From NCBI RefSeq assembly GCF_027595985.1, contig NC_073304.1, positions 217,746,000 through 217,809,999 of the forward strand: a stretch of DNA of 64,000 bases, read 5' to 3'. This DNA is from Sorex araneus. Its lineage: Eukaryota; Chordata; Mammalia; Eulipotyphla; Soricidae. The translations under genes and the position numbers were made by a program. Of the stretch, positions 19,155 to 29,334 are shown in pieces (within the stretch, counting starts at the first letter, position 1; the number at the start of each line of letters is the position of its first letter). The notes beneath the pieces were generated by a model, which was given only the letters and a program-made list of their open reading frames with translations, was not told where the DNA came from and ran no database searches.

Positions 19155-19331
19155 TTTTTTTTTTTTTTGCTTTTTGGGTCTACCTGGCAATGCACAGGGG
19201 TTACTCCTGGCTCTGCATTCAGGAATTGCCTCTGGCGGTGTTCAGGGGACCCTATGGGATGCCAGGAATCAAACCCGGGTCAGCCGCGTGCAAGGCAAAT
19301 GCCCAACCCCTGTGCTATTGCTCCAGCCCCT
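19155..19331 (-). mobile_element. Sor SINE
   Basis: Near-consensus antisense copy with a T-run at the left, the complement of its A tail. Confidence 0.9.
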
Positions 19332-20284
19332 CATCCCCAACTTCTTGATCCTGTGTCCTGACTATTGTGACCTTAGGTCTCTGCCAGTCCCCGGGACTGC
19401 CCAGCTGCCTCTTTAGCATGGTGACTGCTGATGGCAGCTGCTGGATGTGGAGTTGGAGCTGATGTCCGTGCTGCTGGAGGCTTGGTCGGCAAAACCTCGG
19501 CCCATACAGCTGAGGACACTTCCCTACTTCCTCAACCCTAGACGCTCCAGCTCCCCACATCCTTCCTCTAGTACCCCCTAGAGTGGAAGTGGTGAAAGGA
19601 GCAGGGCAGGGAAGTCCTCACATTTGACAAAGGCTGGGCCCCTGTGCTCTGGTTCTTGCTGGCAAAGGGAGACTTGAAACTGGCTTGAGTACCGCCTTCT
19701 GGTGCTCCTTCTCCATGGGTGTCTCAGCACTCTGCCTGGAAGAGGGGTTGCTGAAGAACTCTATGCCAAAATCACCTAGAGAGGACCCTAAATATACATC
19801 TCAGCTGGGAGATAGCTTAGTGGCTAGGAGGGCAGGCTTTGTATGTGCCCAAACCTGAATTTGACCCTGGGTACTATGTAGTCCAGAAACACCACTGAGG
19901 TGGTCCTGGTGGTGCCCTGAACCTCAAGATCTAAGCAACTCCCCGTCCTGGGCTCCTAGCATTGAGTTATCTGATCTGGTTGGCTCAAAGGGGTCACCCC
20001 CTTTAGTCACTATGCTCACAGCTGCTATGCAGCTGGAAATCACCTGTGGTGCCCAGGACCACATAGGACAGAGCTGTCAGGATTATGCCTAGACCTACAG
20101 AGGCACCAGAGATCAAAGGCACGAGGGTTCAGATTTACAACCTCTGTGAGCGAGCAAGTGCGTTAGCCCCTGAGCCACTTCCAGCCTCCTGACCTCCATC
20201 TTGCCCCTGAGAGGAAAGAAGCCAGTTCTGCTGAGTACAGGGAAGGCTCTGTCAGAGCAGTGAATCTCTCTCACTTTCCTTCTT
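19332..20284. other. Intergenic DNA with two worn SINE remnants
   Basis: A sense remnant is seen at about 19800-19930 and an antisense one at 19975-20190. I see no gene between them. Confidence 0.5.
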
Positions 20285-20910
20285 CCTTTTTTTTGGGTTA
20301 CACCCATGCTCAGGGATTACTCCTGCCTCTGCACTCAGGAATCACTCCTGGTGGTGCTCAGGGGACCATATGGGATGCTGGGAATCGAACCCGGGTCGGC
20401 TGTGTGCAAGGCAAACGCCCTCCCCGCTGTGCCATCACCCCTTCTTCCTTTTTTTAAGCTAATGAAGTTGGAACCTGCAGTAGAAGAAAACTATATGGGC
20501 TTTCTCTCCAGACCCCCTAGTTATTTTTACTAAAAGTAATGCAATTTACAACAGTTTCTATAGTATTGCTGCTTTTTGTGGTGGTGATTTGTTTTTTGGG
20601 CCACACCCAGCAATGTTCAGGGCTTACCCCTGGCTCTGAGCTCAGGGGATTACACTTAGTGAGCTCATATGGGATGCCTGGGATTGAACCGGGGTCGGCC
20701 TCATGTAAGGTAGTCTTCTACCCATTGTATTATCACTCTGACCCTCTACAGTATTGTTTTATTTATTTATTTATTGCTTTTTGGGTCACATCCAGCAATT
20801 CTCAGGGGTTACTCTTGGCAGTGTGTGGGGAACCATATGGGATGCCTTAGAACCCAAGTCCGCCGTGAGCAAGGCAAATGCCCTACCCACTGTACTATCG
20901 CTCCGGCCCC
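20285..20910 (-). repeat. Three antisense SINEs
   Basis: Copies at 20285-20440 (close to consensus), 20575-20745 and 20757-20910 (internally deleted). Confidence 0.8.
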
Positions 20911-20996
20911 TATAATATTGTTTAATACTTGCATTGCTACTATACCACCCCCACCATCAGAGGGTCTTGAGACAGGGATTTTTTAAATCATGCTCC

Positions 20997-21165
20997 TGGC
21001 TGAGAGATAGTCTAGGAGTTAAGGTGCTTGCCTGGCACCCTACTAACTTTGGTTCAATCCCTGGCACTGTGTATGGTCTGATGAGTACTACTAGGAATAA
21101 CCCCAAAGCAGAATAAGGAGTACCTCCTGTTTAGGAGTAGCACCACTGGGTGTGGCCCAAATTAC
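20997..21165 (+). mobile_element. Diverged SINE
   Basis: Worn head and B box (TTGGTTCAATCCCTGGC) with an abnormal body. Confidence 0.55.
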
Positions 21166-21265
21166 CTCCCTTCCCCACCCCTGCACCAACAACAACAACA
21201 AAAAAAGCAGTTTTGAAGCCCTCTGAATGTTCAAGAAGAGAATTCTGGCTTGATAAATTTGGGGG

Positions 21266-21425
21266 GATGGGGCTGGAACAATAGCACAGCGGGTAGGGTG
21301 CTTGCCTTGCACGTGGCCAACCCGGGTTTGATTCCCAGCATCCCATATGGTCCCCTGAGCACTGCCAGGAGTAACCCCTGAGCATCTCTGGGTGTGACCC
21401 AAAAAGCAAAAAAGAAAAAGAAAAG
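21266..21425 (+). mobile_element. Sor SINE with body deletion
   Basis: The AATTCCTGAGTGCAGAGCC block is missing. AAATTTGGGGGGA before and AAATTGGGGGGA after it are the target duplication. Confidence 0.88.
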
Positions 21426-21601
21426 AAAAATTGGGGGGAAATATTAGGAAATATTCTATTTGAAGTTAGGGGAAAATAAAACAGGATAGATTAGTTTTTG
21501 ATAGGTAAGAAGGAATAGGACAATAGAAGAGGTGTTCATATAAAAATGTGCCACATAAAGAAAAAGTCTCTAAACAAAGCTGCTCAAGAATGGACATTTT
21601 A

Positions 21602-21780
21602 GGGCTGGAGAGATAGCACAGCGGGTAGGGCGTTTGCCTTGCACGCGGCCGACCCGGGTTCAAATCCCAGCATCCCATATGGTCCCCTGAGCACGGCCAG
21701 GGGTAATTCCTGAGTGCAGAGCCAGGAGTAACCCCTGTGCATCGCCAGGTGTGACCCAAAAAGCAAAAAAAAAAAAAAAA
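21602..21780 (+). mobile_element. Sor SINE, intact
   Basis: The perfect 15-bp target duplication AGAATGGACATTTTA lies at 21587-21601 and 21781-21795. It is one of the youngest copies here. Confidence 0.96.
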
Positions 21781-21967
21781 AGAATGGACATTTTAGGAGA
21801 CAGGAACTTCTCTCACTGGAAAGTTCGAGAAGTAGAGATGAGAATTTTTCAGGCGTGTTGTGAGAAGTGTCTCTTGAGGGTATGTATTAGACTCTAAGAG
21901 CTGGTGTCACTTACTTTGAGACAGGGCATAGTGATTTTACCCAGGAGTTTACACTTAACAAATTATG

Positions 21968-22575
21968 AGGGTGGAGAGATAGTAGAGCAGATAAGGAGCT
22001 TGCCTTGCATGTGGCGGACCAGGGTTCAGCCCTTGGCATCCCATATGGTCCCTGGAGCACCACCAGGAGTAATTCCTGAGCGCAGAACCAGGACTAACCC
22101 CTGAGCACTGCCGGGTGTGGCCCCAAACCCAAACCCAACCAACAAATTATACTATATACCTGCAAGATGACCCGATGGCATCAAGGCCTTGCCTGGCAAG
22201 CGTGAGGCCTAGAGTTTATGCTCAGAGGTGATCTGACAGCCCCGAAGTCTGGGATCTCTGGTGAGGGGGTGGAAATTGTGCTATAAATTATTTCTAGGAG
22301 CACAAGCAATAACTTATCAAAGTAGACCACATGCTTTGATGTTGGCCTGACTTCAATCCGCAGCACTGCATGGTCCCCTGAGCCCCACCAAGAGTGACCC
22401 CTGAGCACCAGCGGGCATGGCCCCCAAACAAACACAGTCATCTGGAGACTGGAGAGTTAACTCAAAGGACTAGTACACACGCTTGGCACGGGGAGGCCCT
22501 GGTTTGATCCTATGTACCGCGTGATCTTATAAGCACCCCTGGGAGAGACCCCTGAACACAGGGCTGGGTCTGGCT
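21968..22575 (+). repeat. Three sense SINEs of decreasing quality
   Basis: Copies at 21968-22130 (good), 22285-22432 (diverged) and 22441-22575 (very diverged). Confidence 0.65.
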
Positions 22576-23039
22576 CTCAAGCTCTGCCCTGTGTGGCCCA
22601 TGTTCCCTAACGCCTTCTCCCCAAAAGGGAACAGATTGTGAACCGACTTCAAGTCTCAGTCCAGTGTCACTCCCTTTGAAGCCCTCCCACTACGCGGGCT
22701 CCTCGCTCTTTTCCTGATACCTGCGCATCTCTCTCTTACACAGCTGGTGTGCTGGCCTCAAGGTCTTCCTCTGCCACCACAAGCTCTTCTGAAGGCATTA
22801 TTTGCCTGTACCCAAAGCCCTTGCCTCTCAGGGCAGTGCCCACTCAGGAGGCCCTTGCTCATGACAGTACTCTCATTGTCCACCTGGGGGCAGCATATCC
22901 AGTGCTAGATCCCCAGCAAGAGCCTGCTACACCCCATTTTGCTCTGTGTCTAGGGAACTCTGTGAAAGAGATGGTGCCTGTGTTGCCATTGCCAGCTGGG
23001 GCTACTGGGGCTGTCTTACTGCTTTGTCCCTCGTTCTTG
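22576..23039. other. Unique-looking intergenic block
   Basis: It has an open plus-strand frame of 118 codons at 22749-23105, but that frame runs into the adjoining SINE and shows no known domain, so I do not call a gene. Confidence 0.5.
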
Positions 23040-23280
23040 ACCCAGCACTGTCGCACTGCAGTACTGTCGTCCCATTCATCGATTTGCTTGAGCGGGCACC
23101 AGTAACATCTCCATCGCGAGACTTGTTACTGTTTTTGGCATATCGAATACGCCACAGGTAGCTTGCCAGGCTTTGCCATGCGGGTGGGATACTCTCGGTA
23201 GCTTGCCAGGCTCTCCGAGAGGGAACGGAGGAATCGAACCCGGATCAGCCATGTGCAATGCCCTACCCGCTGTGCTAATG
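23040..23280 (-). mobile_element. Second SINE family, full length
   Basis: Antisense copy including both the alternate body (CATCGATTTGCTTGAGCGGG, TACTGTTTTTGGCATATCGA) and the tRNA-like head (GAATCGAACCCGGATCAGCC). Confidence 0.85.
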
Positions 23281-23305
23281 AAAATACAGAAGTGGTGGGG
23301 TGGGG

Positions 23306-23640
23306 GCAGGGACAGAGGGACAGATAGTATAGCAGGCAGGGCACTTGCCTTGTGTGCACCTGACCCGGGAACAATCCCCAGCACCACATTTGGTCCCCCA
23401 AGCACCTCCAAGAATGATCTGAGGGGTGGAGCGATAGTACAACAGGTAGAGTTCGACCCGGGTTCGATTCCCAGCATCCCATATGGTCCCCTGAGCACTG
23501 CCAGGCATAATTCCTGAGTGCACAATCAGGAGTAACCCCTGTGCATCGCCGAGTGTGACCCAAAAAGGAAAAGAAAGATCTCTGAGTGCACAGCCAGGAG
23601 TAAACCCTACGCTCTTGCCAGGCACTGCTCAAAACCCAAA
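23306..23640 (+). repeat. Sense SINEs, partly nested
   Basis: A diverged copy (from 23306) is interrupted by a better, head-deleted copy at about 23421-23570, after which the first appears to resume to about 23640. Confidence 0.65.
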
Positions 23641-23691
23641 ACCAAATAAAGAACACCCCCACCACCACCAAATATAACTAAACTTCTACAG

Positions 23692-23785
23692 TGTTTGAGC
23701 ATTGTATAACTGAGACTTAAACCTGAAACTTTTGTAACTTTCCACAAAGTGATTCAATAAAAAAATAAAATAAAATAAAAAAATA
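23692..23785 (+). mobile_element. Retroelement 3' end with AATAAA
   Basis: The same ending as at 2422-2567: CATTGTATAACTGAGACTTA, then GTGATTCAATAAAA. The poly(A) signal is at 23756-23761, followed by an (AAAAT)n tail. Confidence 0.65.
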
Positions 23786-23825
23786 AACTTCTAAATAAAG
23801 ACCACAATCTAACAATCATTTGTTG

Positions 23826-23993
23826 ATTTTTTTTTTTTTGGTTTGTTTGTTCTGGGCCACACTCAGCAGAATTCAGAGCCTACTCCTGACTCTGTGTCAG
23901 AGATCACTCCTGGTGGTATTTGGGAACCATACGTAGTCAGATAGGCTACATGCAAGGCAACCACCCTATCCACTATACTATCACTCTCGCCCT
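23826..23993 (-). mobile_element. Diverged SINE
   Basis: The antisense phrases AGATCACTCCTGGTGGTATT and ACTATACTATCACTC are recognisable. Confidence 0.65.
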
Positions 23994-24611
23994 CTCAAAC
24001 AATTTGCATTCACTCAGTTTCCAACCAGCTTACTCTAGTCGGAGTCATGTAGAGGGAGATTCCAGCAGCTCAGGCACATGGAGGACCCCACCGTGGGCAG
24101 GATGCCTGCTTGGCAGACTCACAGGACATCTATGGAATGTGGCAGAAACAGGAGCACAGGAGCAAACCCGGGCAGAGGTGGAGAGAAGGGCCAAGCTCTC
24201 AGATAGCGGCTCCCACGAGAGAGGTGACTGGTATTTTTTTCTCAATGAGATCTTGAAATGAAAGACACCCCCCCCCCCTTAAGACAACTGTCATCCGGGA
24301 TTCTGCTCTGTCGCCGGCTATCTCCCGTCTACTAGGATGCCCGTGCTTGGCTAGCATGTGTAATGCTGCTACTAACACTCTTACACTTGTGCTTGGGCAG
24401 ACATCTGTGCTCAGGCTGTGTGGGCTGATGGAGAGTGGGGGAGCAGGCAGCCAGGGAAGTGGGACCTGGGCTATGGCTACTGGGGATTTCACTGAATGCC
24501 AGGCCCTTTCTCCGTGGGTTTGATGGAATCAGAGACCCCCGCTCTGTGGAATATCTTTAAACCTAGAGGCCACTGGTGGGTTAATCTCCTTGGGTTCAGG
24601 GTTCCCATAGG
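23994..24611. other. Intergenic DNA, no repeat recognised
   Basis: Mixed-composition sequence with a C run at 24270-24278. No gene seen. Confidence 0.5.
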
Positions 24612-24810
24612 GAACCTTTTCTTTTTTCTTTTTCTTTTTGCTTTCTGGGTCACACCCAGCAATGCACAGGGGTTACTCCTGGCTCTGCACTCAGGAATTA
24701 CTCCTGGCGGTGCTCAGGAGACCATATGGGATGATGGGAATTGAACCCAGGGTTGGCCGTGTGCAAGGCAAACCCCTACCCGCTGTGCTGTCGCTCCACT
24801 CCAGCCCCAT
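24612..24810 (-). mobile_element. Sor SINE
   Basis: A good copy with a short repeat at its end (CTCCACTCCAGCCCC). AGGAAACC after and GGGAACCTT before suggest the target site. Confidence 0.88.
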
Positions 24811-25039
24811 AGGAAACCTTTTCAAAGAGCTAGGAAAGCAGGAGGCCTTAGTGGAGACCCAAAATGGAGATCCTGAGGTCAAAGGGGTCAGCTCTGAGGC
24901 AGGACTTCTGATTCATCAGGTCCGAAGGTGGACTGGCCACTAGGTATCCTAATTTTCAGAGATCAGAGTTTCAGAGATCAAACTCTGGTCAGCTGCATGC
25001 AAAGCAAGTGTCCTACCACTGTACTACTGCTCCAGCCCT

Positions 25040-26101
25040 AACCTTCTGTGTTATGTGCATTATATGATTCCATCAAAATGAGCCACTCTCCCAGGCAGGC
25101 CCTCAGCTCAGGTGCGGGGCGTGCTAGTGCAGGGCTGCATCCTTCCCCTGGGATGCGAGCTGGCTTTCTTCCTCTGGATCCTCTAAGAGGGACTGAAATG
25201 GAACAAAGAAGGCAGTTGATGAGTTTCTGTGTCTTTCTGAGCAACCACCCAGCAAGAGAGTGGGTGGAAGCAGCTGGGAAGAGGGGCGATTTTCTTTCCC
25301 TCAGCAGAAGCATCTTCTTGCATCCCTACCCCTCACTGAATCACTCCCTGTCCCCAGGGAGGTTTGGGACTGGCAGGAATGCTGAGTGAGGAGAGGAAGG
25401 ACTTCTTTCTCTGCTTGTGTCCAAGGAAGATGGCAGGAAAGGAAGGGATCCTGTCAGTAGGGGGCTCCATTCCACGCATCCCGTCCACCGGGTGGCTGCA
25501 GTCAAGTGTAGAAAATCCATAAGCAGCATCCGCACCCCACTCCGCAGGTTCCAATGCCCTTTTCTGTGTGACCACATTTTTAGCTTGCCACCCGTCTGCA
25601 GGGGCGATTCTAATGCACTATTTTTTTGTTTGTTTGTTTGTTTGTTTCTGCTCAAAGCATACCGTGTTATAAGGAATCTGTATCCTCTTCGGAATTCTAA
25701 GGTGTTCGGGAGACATTTCCTCATAACTTTGGAACAAACGGACGGAAACATTAGTCATGAATGAATGCAGCTTTTCTGAGTTTGATAATGGTATCAGGGC
25801 TACAGAGAAAGTTATGTGGACAAAGACAAATGCTTGGCGTTAACAACTTTCTTTCAAATGCTCTTTGTTTATTTCCCCCGGAATGAAAAGGACCCCTGGG
25901 GCTGGAGAGAATGCAGGGGTTAAGTGCACTTCCAAGGTCTTATAGCGCTGAATTGGCTCTGCTTGCAACTTGAACTCCACCCTCCCCACCCCTTCCAAAC
26001 CCTATGCCCTGATAGCCTCCGTCTGAGATGAAAGCAGACCGTGTATGTGTGTGTGTGTGTGTGTGTGATGACAGCAGACTGTGTGTGTGTTAAGACAGAA
26101 G

Positions 26102-26133
<32 letters not shown>

Positions 26134-26590
26134 GTGGTGGTGGAGGTGGAGGTTTGATCGATCATCAGACCTGTCCTCCAAGTGGGGAAGCCCCAAGGTC
26201 TGCCAAGAGGAGGGCCCCTCCAGCTGCCAGCTGCATGCGTCAGTTTCCACCAGGAGGGAACAAATATTTGTTTGGTGCCTGCTCTATGTTGGGCATTTTG
26301 CACAGGCCACCCTCTCTGCTCCCTACTGCAGAGTCCCATTCTCCAGCTCACCCAGATTAGAACCAGGACCATGGGAGCTGTTTTCTCTTTCACAGTAGAC
26401 CCCTGGCACAAGGCCGCCTCCTCCAAGATGTCTTCCCTTGCCCTCCATATAGAGCTGTCCCTCACAGAGTCCCCCCTCCACCCCCCCGCCCCGGGTATCT
26501 GCACACTTCTCAGGCTTATTAGGGGATGGGGCTCCCCTAATAAGCCTGAGAAGCATCTCTCTCACCTGGTGTGGGAGGAAAGGGGAAAAC
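25040..26590. other. SINE-poor intergenic block
   Basis: It contains only a SINE scrap to its left, three (TG)n runs (26046-26068, 26080-26090, 26106-26132) and the hairpin at 26506-26553. A unique AT-rich stretch at 25730-25890 could be a conserved element. I see no gene. Confidence 0.5.
26506..26553. repeat. Perfect 21-bp inverted repeat (hairpin)
   Basis: Arms at 26506-26526 and 26533-26553 are exact reverse complements, separated by the six-base loop TGGGGC. The left arm begins CTTCTCAGG and ends TTAGGGGA. Confidence 0.97.
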
Positions 26591-26830
26591 ATACCTGACA
26601 GTGCTCAGGGCTTACTCTTGGCTCTGTGCTCAGAGATCACTCCCAACAGTGTTCAGGGGTGCTAGAGATTGAGTCCTAATTGGCAGTGTACAAGGCAAAC
26701 CCCCTGCTGACTGTCCTCTTGCTTTGGCCCTTCCCAGGAGTGTTTGGGGGACTATATGTGATGTGTGTGTGTGTGGGGGAACAGAACCAGGTTTGGCGGG
26801 GTGCAAGGCAAGCACCTTACTTTGACTCAG
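26590..26830 (-). repeat. Two diverged antisense SINE fragments
   Basis: AGTGCTCAGGGCTTACTC and GTGCAAGGCAAGCACC are recognisable. Confidence 0.55.
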
Positions 26831-27149
26831 AGATCTAAGACAGGCTGTACTCTCTCCACCTCTCTAGCCATTTCTCCCGGCAAGCAGTGGGGGTGGGGGT
26901 GAGGGAGGCAGACTGCTCAGCCCTCTCTGCTTGCCCTGAGGCTCACCGGAAGCTGAGCTGGTCCAAAGCTCACTGGAAGGGGATTGCAGGAAGGGTAGGA
27001 GGCGCATGACCCTTTCCTGACTGTTTGAGATTATCCCAGTAGGGGAGGGCGCTCCAGGGAATGGACGGGGATGGGGTGCTGGGGTAGGTGTATCTCTCTC
27101 ACTTGGGGCCTTTGTGTATTGCCCACCTGCACACAGACTTTATTTATGA

Positions 27150-28033
27150 CTTCTCTTGGCTGCAGCTGCCTCTCCTGCCTTCCCCCACCCCTCACCCCGG
27201 GGTCCAGCCCTCTTTCCTGCTTCCACTTTATTCGAAGAGTATGAGGAGGTAGAAGGGGTGGAGATGACCCACCTTCAGTTTCTAGCCAGGGAGCCTGGGG
27301 GGTCCAGGGGCAGCATTCAAAGCTTACACACGGTGGTGGCTAGAAGGGGGCTCAGTGATGAAGAAGAATCAGAAGGTTGGGAGCACTTTTATGAATCGGG
27401 GCAGGTGGGTTCCCCACTCCCCACCCTCAGGGACTTGGAGAACTTGGCTCCAGGATTCGGTTCGCTCTTCTCCCAAGTGGAGACCCAGGTTGATCTGTGG
27501 GCGCGCCTGGTGCGCGGACTCTTCACCCTCTGCACTCCTCAGGGTGGCCACTAGGGGCCGTCAGTGCGCAACTTTTGGGTTGGCCTCTCGGTCCGGCGGG
27601 CAGCCTGGGACCGAGTGCCCAACTCGGTAGAGGCTCCTGCACCCGCAGAGGAAGCAGGAAGGTCTGCACTTGGGCTGGGCCAACCTGCAGCTGTCCAGGC
27701 CAACAACCCCACCCCTTCGGTCCCCGCTCCAGCTCCCCAAAATATCCTCCGTAGGTCACCCAGGTCACCTAGAAGGCTCAGATGGGAGGCCCCAGACAGC
27801 TGCAGGCTTTGTAGGGGAGGATGGGTGACTATTAGGAGGCCCAAGAAGAAAGTTAGAGGGGCCCCTTCTCAAGCTGTTTAGGGGTCCTCCCAATGCCAGC
27901 GTGGCTCAGAGGGTCCCCGCAGGATTTAACAGAGGCCGTGCAAGCTTGGGTGAATCGGAGAAGAGGGACCCCCTTCCTCAAAACCCTCGACTGCCACCTG
28001 CTGGAAAAATGCCACAGCAACCGCCACCGATGA
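27150..28033 (+). other. Unrecognised protein-like open stretch upstream of IGFBP4
   Basis: The frame from 27150 to the TAG at 27552-27554 is open for 134 codons. Its composition looks coding: acidic and aromatic residues such as TLFEEYEEVEGVEMTHLQF and LSDEEESEGWEHFYESGQ. A plausible acceptor (TTGGCTGCAG) precedes 27166 and a donor (CAGGTGGGT) follows 27404 in phase 0. A second phase-0 acceptor (GTCCCCGCAG) leads to 27923-28033, which would encode DLTEAVQAWVNRRRGTPFLK and end at TGA 28031-28033. I recognise no family. It could be an uncharacterised small gene, a decayed gene, or chance in GC-rich DNA. Confidence 0.3.
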
Positions 28034-28691
28034 CAGGGACAGAGAAATGGCGCCCCCTGGAGTTGTGCGCGGCGCAGTGGCACAGTGCGGGGGTGGGGGG
28101 TGGGGGGCGTCCATGTCGACCCCAGCTCCACCCAGGGCGGAGGAAGAGGCTGGCACGTCCCTCCACGGGAGGCGGGGTGGCTTCCCCCCAGCGGGGCATG
28201 ACTGAGCCCCGGGGAGATTGGGGACGGGGGTGGCGGGGAGAGGGGGCGTGGAGGGCGCTGCGAGGGCAAGTGTGGCAAGAGGCCCTCCGCGGCCCTGGTG
28301 GGGTGCCCTCCCGCCTGGCTCTCCCGCGCAGAGTCTGGAAGCACCGAGCTGGGGGTGGGAGAGAAGCCCGAGGGGGACGGAACCCGCGGAGCGGGAAGTC
28401 GGGGCGAGGAGGGAGGAGGGCCGGGGGGCCTGGGCGGGGAGAGGGGGGCGGGGCTGGGGGCCCAGGGCCAGGCCTGTCGCTTCTCCCTCCCTCGCGTCCC
28501 TTCCCGGGTTCGGGCTCTGCGCTCGCGGCTTCCAAACTGCGCCGCCCCTAGGACTTGGCGGTGGAGTCGCGGCGGCGGCGCCTCCGGACAGCGCCCCCCT
28601 CCCCGTCCCGGCCGCCCCTCCCGCTCCCCTCGGCGCCCCCGCCCGGTGCCCCCACCCCGGGGAAGGCGCCGGGGGTGTGGCCAGGGGCCCG

Positions 28692-28697
28692 TATAAA
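28692..28697 (+). promoter_or_regulatory. IGFBP4: TATA box of IGFBP4
   Basis: TATAAA in the context CCCGTATAAAGTCC lies 289 bases before the start codon. Transcription should start near 28722, leaving a 5' untranslated region of about 265 bases. Confidence 0.85.
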
Positions 28698-28985
28698 GTC
28701 CGGGGGAGTCGGTCCCGGGCAGCCGCTCAGCCCCCTGCCCCCGCCCGCCCGCCCGCCCTCCCTCCGCCTGGGCCGGGCCGAGGATGCGGCGCTGCGTCTC
28801 GGCGGCCAGGCTCGCTCCCCTCCAGCCCGCTTGCTAACTTCCCCGGCTCGGTTCCTGCGCGCCCGCCGGACCGCCCCGTCTCCCCGCGCCCGCCTCCGGC
28901 TCGGGTCCTCCAGGCGCGTGTCTCCGGCCAGGCCCTGCGCGCCCGCACTCCCCGCCCGCGCCCCGCGCCCCGTCCTCGCGCGGTC

Positions 28986-29334
28986 ATGCTGCCCCTCTGC
29001 CTCGTGGCCGCGCTGCTGCTGGCCGCCGGGCCCGGGCCGAGCCGGGCCGACGAAGCCATCCACTGCCCGCCCTGCTCCGAGGAGAAGCTGGCGCGCTGCC
29101 GCCCCCCGGTGGGCTGCGAGGAGCTGGTGCGGGAGCCCGGCTGCGGCTGTTGCGCCACTTGCGCCCTGGCCAAGGGGATGCCCTGCGGCGTGTACACCCC
29201 GCGCTGCGGCACGGGCCTGCGCTGCTACCCGCCCCGGGGGGTGGAGAAGCCCCTACACACGCTGATGCACGGGCAGGGCGTGTGCATGGAGCTGGCGGAG
29301 ATCGAGGCCATCCAAGAAAGCCTGCAGCCCTCTG
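28986..29334 (+). CDS. IGFBP4: IGFBP4 exon 1, coding part
   Basis: It encodes residues 1-116: the signal peptide and the N-terminal IGF-binding domain. The ATG has a purine at -3. The exon ends one base into codon 117 at the donor GTAAGG. Confidence 0.97.

Noticed and set aside
22749-23105. 118-codon plus-strand open frame in intergenic DNA
   Set aside because: It enters the second-family SINE at its 3' end, lacks a recognisable domain and has no splice or promoter support.
24612-24810. Recurrent short peptides of the [22 protein letters not shown] type across the window
   Set aside because: They are translations of the SINE in its antisense strand and reappear at every intact copy.
28218-28985. 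Open frame of 256 codons continuous with the IGFBP4 start codon
   Set aside because: GC-rich CpG-island DNA lacks stops by chance, the translation is Pro/Arg/Gly-rich and crosses the TATA box. The canonical signal peptide begins at 28986.
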